A stretch of DNA of 64,000 nt. Origin: Pleurocapsa sp. PCC 7319. Lineage in GTDB: Bacteria; Cyanobacteriota; Cyanobacteriia; Cyanobacteriales; Xenococcaceae. The stretch lies in assembly GCF_000332195.1 (NCBI RefSeq), contig NZ_KB235922.1, positions 2,442,211 through 2,506,210 of the forward strand, written 5' to 3'. The position numbers and the translations under genes are program-made. Below the pieces are notes generated by a model. The model was not told the DNA's origin, did not search any database, and saw only the letters and a list, made by a program, of their open reading frames with translations. This document shows positions 16,163 to 24,072 of the stretch, piece by piece (the first letter of the stretch is position 1; every line of letters starts with the position of its first letter).

Positions 16163-17323
16163 ATGTCAACCAATAATAACGTAAATGATTGCAAGCAATC
16201 TGTGCTTACTTCAAAAAAACTGCCAATTATTCTGATTGGTCCTCGTTTTGTAGGTAAAAGCACTGTTGGGAAGTTGTTAGCATTGCAGCTAAAAGTACCT
16301 TTTATTAATCTATGGGAAGTATCTGAGCAGTACTGGCACGAGATAGGCTATAAGGAAGAACTACGCGATCAAGCCTGGGATAATAACCAAGCCGATGGAG
16401 TTTACAACTATATGATGCCTTTTGAGGCTCATGCGATCGCGTGCGGTGTTGCCGAGCATTCCAACTATGTAATCGAGCTGGGAGCATTACAATCAGTTTA
16501 CGATGATGATGAGCTTTTCAAACGGGTTAGTCGAGTTCTAGAGGCTTGTAATGTGGTGTTACTGCTGCCATCAGAGGATGTGTCAGAATCCCTAGAAATA
16601 TTAAAGAAACGCGATCGCGTTATCATTAACAGCAAGGAAATAAACGAGCATTTCCTCACCCATCACTCCAATTATGATTTAGCCAAGTATACTTTTCATA
16701 CCAAAAACAAAACGCCAGAACAAACTAGTGAGGAAATCCTGGCAAACATCGACCCAAATGCTTCAGAAATCATTTTAATTGGTGCAATGGGAGCAGGAAA
16801 AAGCACAATTGGCCAACTGTTGGCTCAAAAACTCGATCTGCCTCAGATATCTATGGATCGGTTGCGCTGGAAATATTATGAAGAAATAGGATGGAGTAAA
16901 GAAAAACAAAAACAAATAGCAGAGAATGAAGGTTTTGCAGGGGTTTATCATTACTGGAAGCAATACGATCTACATGCAGTAGAGCGTCTTCTTAATGAAT
17001 ATCAGGACTGCGTAATTGACTTTGGAGCAGGACATTCTATTTATGAACGGGATGAAGACTTTGAACGCGTCCGCGAACTTTTAGCTCCTTACGCTAATAT
17101 AGTGTTACTAATACCGTCACCAGATTTAGATGAATCTGTTGCCATTCTACGTCAGCGAAATACTCTGCTCATCAATGGCATGGAAGCAAATAGGTTTTTA
17201 ATTATCCATCCTTCTAACCAAGACTTAGCAAAGCACATAGTATACACCAAAGAGCGAATGCCCATCGAAACCAAGGATGAAATTATAAAACGCTTAGAAT
17301 TTACCAATCCTAATTTAGGTTAA
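16163..17323 (+). CDS. Tandem shikimate-kinase-like P-loop protein (two copies in one chain)
   Basis: 386 residues made of two homologous halves. Half 1 (about 20-195) has Walker A GPRFVGKST (26-34); half 2 (about 202-386) has GAMGAGKST (207-215). Each half continues with the same landmarks: an EIG(Y/W) segment, a (G)VY(N/H)Y segment, a helix ending near H90 and its equivalent, a strand ending (E/D)(L/F)GA, then VVLLLPS / IVLLIPS, and a closing helix before HHSNYDLAK / HPSNQDLAK. The fold is that of shikimate/gluconate kinases, but the substrate-binding RxxE pattern is not clear in half 1, so the substrate is unknown. It starts with ATG 16163 after a repeat-rich region. Confidence 0.78.
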   Translation: MSTNNNVNDCKQSVLTSKKLPIILIGPRFVGKSTVGKLLALQLKVPFINLWEVSEQYWHEIGYKEELRDQAWDNNQADGVYNYMMPFEAHAIACGVAEHSNYVIELGALQSVYDDDELFKRVSRVLEACNVVLLLPSEDVSESLEILKKRDRVIINSKEINEHFLTHHSNYDLAKYTFHTKNKTPEQTSEEILANIDPNASEIILIGAMGAGKSTIGQLLAQKLDLPQISMDRLRWKYYEEIGWSKEKQKQIAENEGFAGVYHYWKQYDLHAVERLLNEYQDCVIDFGAGHSIYERDEDFERVRELLAPYANIVLLIPSPDLDESVAILRQRNTLLINGMEANRFLIIHPSNQDLAKHIVYTKERMPIETKDEIIKRLEFTNPNLG

Positions 17324-17770
17324 TAGAGAAATCTCGTAGGTTATGTGCTCCAAATCACAGCATTGAATATCAATTTTAACCTATGATTACTGTCATAAAT
17401 AAAGTTATAAATATCGCCAGCAAAATGACTTATAAAACTGCTGGTTTATAAAGTCAACTATCAATTCTACTAATAGTTTTAAAAGAGAGATGTTAATAAA
17501 CATCTCTCTTGTCTTAGAGTACTCCAACAAATAAACTATCCGATGATCTGGGAAAATATTATTCCTCTATTCAAGGAATATGGAACGCCATTCATAATTC
17601 AAAATTACCACTACTTAATAAATTCATTGATTTCCGTGGAAGTCAGATAAAACTGTTATAAGACAATTTTCATTATTGTCTCTAAAGCCTTGGAAACCTT
17701 AATTAACGAATAGATAAATATAGATGTAAACTGTTAGTTGTTTGGCTAATTCAACTAATTTGAGCCAAGT
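17324..17770. other. Intergenic: strong hairpin and one copy of a 71-bp direct repeat
   Basis: At 17483-17510 a 12-pair perfect stem (AAGAGAGATGTT/AACATCTCTCTT, loop AATA) may terminate the gene upstream, though no T-run follows. At 17619-17689 lies a 71-base segment repeated at 18003-18073 with roughly 85% identity. No coding sequence is recognised. Confidence 0.55.
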
Positions 17771-18034
17771 TTAGATGCGGTACAAAAAATCACCTATGGT
17801 GTACTGTAAGGACTTCAAAATACTCGTATTCCCGTACTTTTAAATATTTCTGCCTTTTGGTGTATCGACTTGACTACAGGTTATTTTTTAGGCTTTCATT
17901 TTGGCTTGGGTGGTATTGGTTTGTGGTTGGGACAATTTACCAAAATAGCGATCGCTGCTATCCGGTTTTTACTTCGTTTTCGCGATCGCATGACTCTTTT
18001 ATTAAATTCATTGATTTCCGTAAAAGTCAGATGA
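17771..18034 (+). pseudogene. C-terminal fragment of a MATE-family efflux transporter
   Basis: In the frame starting at 17771 the sequence reads VQKITYGVL, a TAA stop, then GLQNTRIPVLLNISAF and GYFLGFHFGLGGIGLWLGQ, ending LLRFRDRM before a TGA at 18032. The G-x-Q-x-T-R-I-P-V and GLGGIGLW motifs are typical of the last third of MATE (multidrug and toxin extrusion) transporters. The rest of the gene is absent and one in-frame stop is present, so it is a remnant. Confidence 0.68.
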
Positions 18035-18310
18035 AACCGTTATGAGAAAACTTTCCTCATTGGCTCTAAAGCCATCAATATCCTGATTGACTGTCACCAC
18101 AACATTCAATATGGTCGCTACGATGGTCAAGCCCTCAAACGTAAATGTTACTGGAAAGCTACGTGATACGGAAACGGTCATGCGTAGTTTGGAGGAGGGT
18201 TGTTGGAAAAGTATCGACTAAGATAACTCGCTGGCAACCTATCCTACAACAAGCACGGTTTCGGAAAGGAGGGGTATGCTGGAAACAGCTACCTCGACCT
18301 TATCGGAGTG
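18035..18310. other. Intergenic, probably further decayed gene
   Basis: Several frames show short open stretches (for example around 18145-18345 on +) interrupted by stops; none matches a family I recognise. It contains the end of the second copy of the 71-bp repeat. Confidence 0.4.
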
Positions 18311-19264
18311 TCAATCTAAAGGTTTGGTGTCGTGAAAGTCAGTGAAGTCTATGAAGTGATGTCCTTCAGGGGTTTGATGAATGATCTCTGAAAAACGATG
18401 TCCCCAAAGTATATCGCTTGCAGCATAAGAATAGGGAGCATGAATAGGTTGGGCGACAGTCTCATCAATACCGCTTAACGAAACCACCAGCATAGCTTTA
18501 GTTTGTGCCAAAGATTCAGCAGTAGCACCCCACAAAGGACTACTTTCATCAATTTGATGCATGATTGTCCAGCTCAGAGTAAATCTAGGTGTTTGGTTAC
18601 GTAATAGCTTGAGCAGGTAAAATCGGCGCATATATTCCCCCTCAGTGCTGACTTCATCTCGCATCAAATAGATCCGCATTTCGGCTTTAATTATTTGGTT
18701 ACGGCGTTGATTGGCCGCCCTCAGCATCAGAGTAGGAATATCATTGTAATTAGATATAGTAGCTACCTGACTAAATAACACTCTCGCCGTTGGTTGGGAA
18801 AATTTGGTAAAAGCCAATCCAGTCATTAGAGCAATTCCCGTAATTCCTATCAAGGCTTCTGTTGTAACTACAATATCTGCGTAAGTAGTGGTGGGATACA
18901 TTGAGCCGTAGCCAATGGAAGTTAAAGTTTGCACGCTAAAGAAAAAGGCATCTCCCAATGAACCAGGAGTAGCATTTTCGATACAATCTCCTCCTGCTAG
19001 GTATGCAATAGCAAAGATAACGTTAATTGCTACATAGGACAAAGTCATTAACAGTAAAAAACCCCACCAAGGAATAGTTAGAAGCAAATAATATGGTTCT
19101 TGCAAATAGTTATACCAAGCTTCTGCACCAGGGATTTCAAAGCGTCCATCATGAAAATTAATTCGAAATTTGGATAAATTGCGATCGCTTAGGGGCCCTG
19201 GAGAATATTTGCCTTGATTTTTTGTCAAATAAGGTCTTTTTCTGGGATTTGGTGGAGGTAGCAT
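18311..19264 (-). CDS. KirBac inward-rectifier potassium channel
   Basis: 317 residues. The first membrane helix spans about 61-90 after the slide helix region. The pore helix and selectivity filter TSIGYGSMYP (115-124) have the canonical T-x-G-Y-G. The second membrane helix covers about 130-152. The remaining 165 residues form the cytoplasmic immunoglobulin-like domain typical of Kir channels, with LMLRAANQRRNQIIKAEMRIYLMRD and SWTIMHQIDESSPLWG. Four subunits make a K+ channel in the plasma or thylakoid membrane. The gene stands alone between decayed sequence and a structured intergenic region; it starts with ATG 19264. Confidence 0.92.
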   Translation of the reverse strand: MLPPPNPRKRPYLTKNQGKYSPGPLSDRNLSKFRINFHDGRFEIPGAEAWYNYLQEPYYLLLTIPWWGFLLLMTLSYVAINVIFAIAYLAGGDCIENATPGSLGDAFFFSVQTLTSIGYGSMYPTTTYADIVVTTEALIGITGIALMTGLAFTKFSQPTARVLFSQVATISNYNDIPTLMLRAANQRRNQIIKAEMRIYLMRDEVSTEGEYMRRFYLLKLLRNQTPRFTLSWTIMHQIDESSPLWGATAESLAQTKAMLVVSLSGIDETVAQPIHAPYSYAASDILWGHRFSEIIHQTPEGHHFIDFTDFHDTKPLD

Positions 19265-19499
19265 AAAATTCTTATGAGCTAGGAGCTAGGAGCTATGAAG
19301 ACTCAAGATTAATTTTACTGATATTTGAAAACCTCTTATCCATATTGGTTTTTCTATCTTCGTGTGAGAGAGTACACCTACTAAATTTAAAGGATGGGAA
19401 TTTAGTGGGTGGTGAATCGAACTTAAATACGAAGGGGATGGGTTTACATATTTGACATGAAATCTTCATCTAACAAGGGTTGTAGCCGTTGTATAATAC

Positions 19500-19900
19500 T
19501 TTTGTACGCGACACGAGTTTAAATTACTGGACTGCGTACAGAACCTAGTAAATTGAATAGTTAAAGTATGTGGTTCTAGCAACTAATTGACTTTTGTTGA
19601 AGTCAACAGGTCGATTACACATGCTGGGGAGACCTCAGCGTGTCTCGACCTCAAATCCTCTTGCTAGGTAAAACTTTAAGAGTTCCAATTTAAAACATAT
19701 TTTGTCCCAGGGCATGGGATGGGCTGGATCAGAAACCAGTTTCTAAGTTGCCTGTGGTGGCGGTCTGACGGGGTGAAACATGAGTCATTTTAGGGTGATG
19801 CTTGAGTGCGTAGTTAGTTAAGAGCCGAACTGAAATAAGCAGGAAACTCAAGTCGTGAGTCTTGAGAATCTCATTCTAAATCTTTGATTTAGGATGAGAG
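19500..19900 (+). ncRNA. Candidate large structured RNA, HEARO/omega-RNA-like, without a nuclease gene
   Basis: About 400 noncoding bases with many nested perfect stems: 19503-19509 with 19534-19540 (7 pairs); TTGACTT 19587-19593 with 19600-19606; AGGTCGA 19608-19614 with 19645-19651, enclosing a further stem; CTCAAG 19847-19852 with 19861-19866; and a 13-pair hairpin 19870-19882/19886-19898 with one G-T pair. The G-rich core around 19753-19780 (gtggcggtctgacggggtg) and the order of hairpins resemble, from memory, the HEARO RNAs that accompany IscB-type HNH nucleases in cyanobacteria. No IscB frame is adjacent. A group II intron fragment is the alternative. The strand is inferred from that resemblance. 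Confidence 0.5.
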
Positions 19901-19957
19901 TGTGTCAACTACTACATAACTTAGGATGCACTCAATCCACAGAACTCAATAAGTACC

Positions 19958-20308
19958 TTATTTAACTTGATAACGCAATAGCTGTCTAACTTTTTCGGGA
20001 GGTAAACCGAGCTTTTGACTGATAGCTGTTTCAACTTGCTCTAATTCTGTAGTTGCTAATTCAAATTCCTGCTGTTGATAAACTTGAGTTGCCTGTTTTA
20101 CTTTGACACTAGATAAATTGCGATCGCGATCTACCATGACTTTGATCGACAGAATTTTATTAGCTGGTTCGGCTTGATCCGGGGTAATTTTAAATGATTC
20201 TACAGAGCGATCGCTATAGTTTAAGCTATGCTCTGTCACTAATCCGCTAACTAGCCAAAAAGCTAATCCTAATAGGGGTAAAGATAGCCAAAACTCTATA
20301 CGTAGCAT
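19958..20308 (-). CDS. Hypothetical single-pass membrane-anchored protein
   Basis: 116 residues. An N-terminal hydrophobic anchor (FWLSLPLLGLAFWLVSGL, about 6-23) is followed by a polar region with VDRDRNLSSVKVKQATQVY and a helical tail with VETAISQKLGLPPEKVRQLL. The last part resembles the end of small periplasmic proteins found beside cyanobacterial two-component genes, but I cannot name a family. It is divergent from the response regulator gene with about 100 bases between the starts, so shared control is plausible. Confidence 0.6.
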   Translation of the reverse strand: MLRIEFWLSLPLLGLAFWLVSGLVTEHSLNYSDRSVESFKITPDQAEPANKILSIKVMVDRDRNLSSVKVKQATQVYQQQEFELATTELEQVETAISQKLGLPPEKVRQLLRYQVK

Positions 20309-20409
20309 CTTTGATTCAATATTAAATTATTGAATAGATATTGAGTAGAAAACATACAAAATTAAATGCTTGTCATCATAAATAGTAGACGATCAATGAT
20401 AAATGAAGG

Positions 20410-21084
20410 ATGTTAATTCTGTTAGTCGAAGACGATCCAGCACAGTTAGAACCTTTACAAGTAGCATTAACTCAGATTGGACATATAGTTGATGCCGTCT
20501 TGGATGGAGAGACGGCAATTTGGTTAATTAAGGAGAAAGATTACGATCTGTTGATCCTAGATTGGATGTTACCTAAAGTTAGTGGCGTGGATATCTGCCG
20601 TCAATATCGTAATTTGGGTAATGCTGCACCAGTATTAATGCTAACTGCCAAGGATACAACAACGGATAAGGTAAAAGGTTTAGATGCAGGAGCTGATGAT
20701 TATCTAGTCAAGCCGGTGGATGTTTTAGAATTACTGGCAAGAGTAAGAGCTTTGGGTAGAAGATCCCCCTTATGGCAAGGAGATACTCTATCATTAGCAG
20801 ATTTAAAGCTTAATTTGACCAGTTTAAGCTTAGAACGAGGAAAAGTACAAATTCAACTTTCAGTTAGGGAATTTCAACTGATGGAATATCTCATGCGTCA
20901 TCCTCAGCAAGTGTTATCTCGTGATCAAATAGAGCAGGCGCTTTGGAGTTGGGGAAGCGAACCGGAAAGTAATGCCGTAACTACTTTGGTCAGAAGATTG
21001 CGACAGCGACTTACAGCAGTAGGCGCAAAAGATTGGTTGGAAACAGTTTATGGAATAGGTTATCGCTTAAAGAATGAAGGATGA
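20410..21084 (+). CDS. OmpR/PhoB-family response regulator, RppA-like
   Basis: 224 residues. The receiver domain (1-115) has the acidic pair E7-D8-D9, the phosphorylation site D51 in LLILDWMLP, T79 in LMLTAKD and K101 in DDYLVKP. The DNA-binding winged helix (about 125-222) includes LSVREFQLMEYLMRHPQQVLS and ends VYGIGYRLK. The DWMLP and GADDYLVKP style is that of cyanobacterial RppA/NrsR/ManR regulators, which respond to metals or redox state. The likely partner kinase is at 22359, separated by two other genes. It starts with ATG 20410. Confidence 0.92.
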   Translation: MLILLVEDDPAQLEPLQVALTQIGHIVDAVLDGETAIWLIKEKDYDLLILDWMLPKVSGVDICRQYRNLGNAAPVLMLTAKDTTTDKVKGLDAGADDYLVKPVDVLELLARVRALGRRSPLWQGDTLSLADLKLNLTSLSLERGKVQIQLSVREFQLMEYLMRHPQQVLSRDQIEQALWSWGSEPESNAVTTLVRRLRQRLTAVGAKDWLETVYGIGYRLKNEG

Positions 21085-21119
21085 AGATTAACGATGTCAA
21101 TTAAATATGACATACGAAA

Positions 21120-21722
21120 TTATGATAAATTTAGTTCGTACCGAAGTACTGTAATTGGTTTTGCCCAGTAGTCTTCAAAACGATAATTTAGTAAAAAATT
21201 TGCTTTCCTTGCCATCTGTTTCCCTTTACGGAGATTGGCGAATATGACTTTCAATTGATTCGGAGCTAAAACAGGGTAAAGTAAAATAGCAAATAACAAG
21301 CCTAGTTTAAGTGATCTACTATAGTTTTGTTCTGTAGCAAATGCTAATACTCCAATTTCACCAGCATAACTGGTGTCAAATCCCAACAAAACATGAAATA
21401 TATCGTGAGTTACAGCATATCTTAAAGCAAATACATTGCTGTCGGCAATCTCTGAAAATTCTGAACTAATTTTCAAAGGTTTTAGCTTATTTTTTTGCAT
21501 ATGAAGGGCATATTCATGACCAAATGTTCCTAATGGTAATTGACTAAGTTCTTCCAGATTTATCGCTGGATAATATTTTTTCACCAGCGTCATCTTTGCT
21601 TTTATTTCAGGGTTCGCTCGTACGCCCAGTGCATCAGACTTTAACAGTGCAAAATCTCCTGCTCTTTCAGAATTTTTTGAGATTTTAGAGGCAAGATATA
21701 GTTTTTTAAAATCGATTTTCAT
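21120..21722 (-). CDS. Coq4-family protein
   Basis: 200 residues. The key motif is HDIFHVLLGFDTSYAGEIGV, matching the HDxxH-(x)n-E zinc/metal motif of Coq4 proteins, followed by LAFATEQNYSRSL and hydrophobic stretches. Eukaryotic COQ4 works in ubiquinone synthesis. Cyanobacteria make plastoquinone and not ubiquinone, so the role here is unknown and may concern another prenylated or lipid substrate. It is encoded against the two-component genes, 35 bases from the regulator's stop, and starts with ATG 21722. Confidence 0.8.
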   Translation of the reverse strand: MKIDFKKLYLASKISKNSERAGDFALLKSDALGVRANPEIKAKMTLVKKYYPAINLEELSQLPLGTFGHEYALHMQKNKLKPLKISSEFSEIADSNVFALRYAVTHDIFHVLLGFDTSYAGEIGVLAFATEQNYSRSLKLGLLFAILLYPVLAPNQLKVIFANLRKGKQMARKANFLLNYRFEDYWAKPITVLRYELNLS

Positions 21723-21834
21723 GATTTACCTGGTATCGATAGTATTAATTAACCTTTTCTGCTGTCATTTTGATGTCATATTCATTTTTCATACTAAGTA
21801 ATAACAATTCAAACCTAGTTTTTAGAGGTAATCG

Positions 21835-22017
21835 ATGAAAATAAAATTAATGCCCATCTTGGCTGGATTTATAACCTTATCTTTGGTTGCTGTTCCTTTA
21901 ACAGCACAGGCTTGTAGTGGAGGTGACAAAGACAAAAGTACTTCTGAGTCCAATTTACCCGAACAAACTGAAAGCAGTTTTACTGTTGAAGAATCTTCTT
22001 CTGTGCCTCAAGCCTAG
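21835..22017 (+). CDS. Tiny secreted or lipid-anchored peptide
   Basis: 60 residues. A signal peptide (MKIKLMPILAGFITLSLVAV) ends LTAQA-CSGGDKDK; the cysteine directly after the hydrophobic stretch could be a lipobox cysteine (T-A-Q-A-C), though the consensus is imperfect. The mature part is about 34 residues, Ser/Glu/Asp-rich and probably unstructured. A GAGG-type ribosome site (AGAGGTAATCG) precedes ATG 21835. A clear terminator follows at 22136. It lies between the regulator and kinase of a two-component system and might be its target or sensor partner. Confidence 0.65.
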   Translation: MKIKLMPILAGFITLSLVAVPLTAQACSGGDKDKSTSESNLPEQTESSFTVEESSSVPQA

Positions 22018-22076
22018 AAGTAAATTAAAGGGTCTTAGACCAAATTAATTGCGAATTAATAATTTGGTTATTGTCC

Positions 22077-22112
22077 ATTGTTCATTATCCTCTTTCGAGG
22101 ACGTAATCAATT
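22077..22112. repeat. Dispersed 36-bp repeat, copy 2
   Basis: Matches the reverse complement of 4285-4320 with about two mismatches (core TTCGAGGACGTA). It lies between the secreted peptide gene and its terminator. Confidence 0.6.
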
Positions 22113-22135
22113 TTCCATTGATAAAAATTAGCTCG

Positions 22136-22175
22136 GAGAGAAATATTATTTATGATGATTTTTCTCTCTTTTTTT
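22136..22175 (+). terminator. Rho-independent terminator after the secreted peptide gene
   Basis: GAGAGAAA (22136-22143) pairs with TTTCTCTC (22161-22168) and is followed by seven T. The loop is long (17 bases). Confidence 0.6.
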
Positions 22176-22230
22176 GCTTAAACTTGAAATTATCATTTAT
22201 AGCACTACCAGAAAACATTAGGACATTTTC

Positions 22231-22286
22231 TGTTCCCTGTTCCCTGTTCCCTGTTCCCTGTTCCCTGTTCCCTGTTCCTTATTCCC
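22231..22286. repeat. Heptamer tandem repeat (TGTTCCC)n
   Basis: Six perfect and two imperfect copies of TGTTCCC in the leader of the kinase gene. The same unit forms seven perfect copies at 29009-29057. Confidence 0.9.
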
Positions 22287-22358
22287 TTTAAACCAATATA
22301 TTATGTCCTAAGCTTAAAGCGTAGTGCTATAGCAAAAAGTTAATTTCTCAAGTTATCA

Positions 22359-23645
22359 ATGTTTGAGTTTGATCGTTCTCGTCATCGTCTAGCTTATTTA
22401 TTTGCTCTCTCAATGGGAAGCATTTTAATTCTGTTCGCTTTTACGGTTTATCAGCGTCAAGTAAAAGAACAGATGCGAGAATTTGATACTCAAGTTTATT
22501 CCCAAGCCAAAAAAATTGCTGCACTAACAACTTATCAAAAACAAAAGCAAAGCTGGCAGATCGATACAGATAATGTATCTTTGTCCAATCCCGAAATCCC
22601 CAATGAATCGAAAATAGTTTATATTCGTTGGTACGATTACCAGAAAAATCTTTTACAGTTTATTGGGAAATGTCCTCCTCGAAAGTCTTCCCTGACAGTT
22701 GGATGGCAAACCCTACAATACAAATGCAATCATAACGGTCATACTAAACAAAAAAATCTGCGTAAATTTACTCTTCCTTTGAAATACGAGCAATCTTTAG
22801 TGGGCTATTTACAAGTTGCAGTTTCTCTTGAACCTCTTCGAGACTCACTATCGCGATCGCGTTTATTTTTTGCTTTGGGAGTGCCAATTACCCTCGGTTT
22901 TACTGGTATAGCAGGCTGGATTCTTGGTGGCTTGGCAATGCAGCCTATTAAACGTTCCTATGAACAATTACAACGTTTTACTGCTGATGCATCCCACGAA
23001 TTACGGGCTCCAGTAGCAGCAATTCTCAGCAATGCCCAAGTTGGTTTACTCTCTCCCCCGGGGAATAATCAACAACCCCGCCAACGTTTGCAAAATATCG
23101 TCACTCAAAGTAAATATATGGGTGCTTTAATTGCTAATTTACTATTTTTGGCTCGTCATCAAGGAAAATTAAACCCTCAAGATCTGATGAAAGTTGACAT
23201 CTTAAAACTGTCAGACTCCTTAGCTAATAAGTATGAATCTTTAGCACGAGAAAAAAGCCTCCTATTTAAACTTGATGCACCACAAACATCTCCAGAAATT
23301 TACGGCGATCGCGATCTTCTACAACAGGCTATTGGTAATTTACTGGACAACGCAATTAAATATACTCATGCAGAAGGTAAGGTTGCATTGAAATTGGAAG
23401 TCAAACCCCGTCGTATTTTAATTACGGTTCAAGATACTGGTATTGGTATACCGCCATCCGATTTACCTTATATCTTTGATCGCTTTTATCGAGTAGATAA
23501 AGCCCGCACCAGACAAACAGGGGGGTTTGGTTTAGGATTAGCGATCGCTCAACAAATTATTCAGGCTCACAATGGCAAGATTAGGGTTGAGAGTGAACTA
23601 GGAGTTGGAACTACGTTTCAGATTTGTTTACCTATACGAAATTAA
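22359..23645 (+). CDS. Membrane sensor histidine kinase, RppB-like
   Basis: 428 residues. The first membrane helix is at about 12-30, an extracytoplasmic domain covers 32-165 with two cysteines (C105, C123), and the second helix is at 168-192. A dimerisation and phosphoacceptor box HELRAP has H213. The ATP-binding domain shows the N box (QQAIGNLLDNAIKYT), G1 (QDTGIGIP), the F box and G2 (GGFGLGLAIA). It should phosphorylate the RppA-like regulator at 20410, although two genes now separate them. The stop overlaps the end of the convergent sufU gene by 14 bases. Confidence 0.92.
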   Translation: MFEFDRSRHRLAYLFALSMGSILILFAFTVYQRQVKEQMREFDTQVYSQAKKIAALTTYQKQKQSWQIDTDNVSLSNPEIPNESKIVYIRWYDYQKNLLQFIGKCPPRKSSLTVGWQTLQYKCNHNGHTKQKNLRKFTLPLKYEQSLVGYLQVAVSLEPLRDSLSRSRLFFALGVPITLGFTGIAGWILGGLAMQPIKRSYEQLQRFTADASHELRAPVAAILSNAQVGLLSPPGNNQQPRQRLQNIVTQSKYMGALIANLLFLARHQGKLNPQDLMKVDILKLSDSLANKYESLAREKSLLFKLDAPQTSPEIYGDRDLLQQAIGNLLDNAIKYTHAEGKVALKLEVKPRRILITVQDTGIGIPPSDLPYIFDRFYRVDKARTRQTGGFGLGLAIAQQIIQAHNGKIRVESELGVGTTFQICLPIRN

Positions 23646-24072
23646 TAATTGCTGCTTTCAGTGTATGCCAAGGTAAAGTAGTACATTTAATCTTAATCGG
23701 ATAGCGTTTGACACCTTCTATTGCTTTTAATTTATTTAAGGAGGGATTTAATTCTGCTTGACCTAACATTACTTGATGAAAATGTTCGACTATTGCCAAC
23801 GTTTCCTCAACAGTTTTTCCTTTGACTGCCTCGATCATCAAATCAGCAGAGGCAAGACATAATGCACAGCCCGAACCCTGAAATTTAAGATCGGCAATTT
23901 TTTGAGTTTGACGATCCCAAGCAATGGTTATTTCTATCCTATCTCCGCAATAAAGATTTTCCCTTTTTTGATACGAATCAACTGGGTTAGTCTGACCGAA
24001 ATTACGAGGGTTTTTAGAGTGAGATAAAATTACCTGTTGATATAAACGTCGATCTTTGAGATTAGTATTCAT
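23632..24072 (-). CDS. sufU: SufU/IscU-type iron-sulfur cluster assembly protein
   Basis: 146 residues from ATG 24072; the frame is open to 24180 but that part belongs to the upstream gene. Landmarks are LYQQVILSHSKNPRNFG at the start, YCGD (C42), GSGCALCLASADLM (C69, C72) and KCTTLPWH (C130), which place the three ligand cysteines of SufU in order; C72 is an extra cysteine. SufU relays sulfur from SufS or serves as scaffold. SufU-type proteins are best known in Gram-positive bacteria, and cyanobacteria mainly use NifU-like and SufE/SufA proteins. The start overlaps the end of the MocA-like gene by 11 bases, indicating coupled translation. Confidence 0.85.
   Translation of the reverse strand: MNTNLKDRRLYQQVILSHSKNPRNFGQTNPVDSYQKRENLYCGDRIEITIAWDRQTQKIADLKFQGSGCALCLASADLMIEAVKGKTVEETLAIVEHFHQVMLGQAELNPSLNKLKAIEGVKRYPIKIKCTTLPWHTLKAAIINFV

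Noticed and set aside
19500-19900. tmRNA, RNase P or 6S RNA
   Set aside because: The conserved tmRNA start, the tRNA-like ends and the RNase P core motifs were looked for by eye and not found.
22049-22291. 80-residue reading frame over the TGTTCCC repeats
   Set aside because: Its C-terminus is just the translated heptamer repeat, it overlaps a terminator and it has no recognisable domain.
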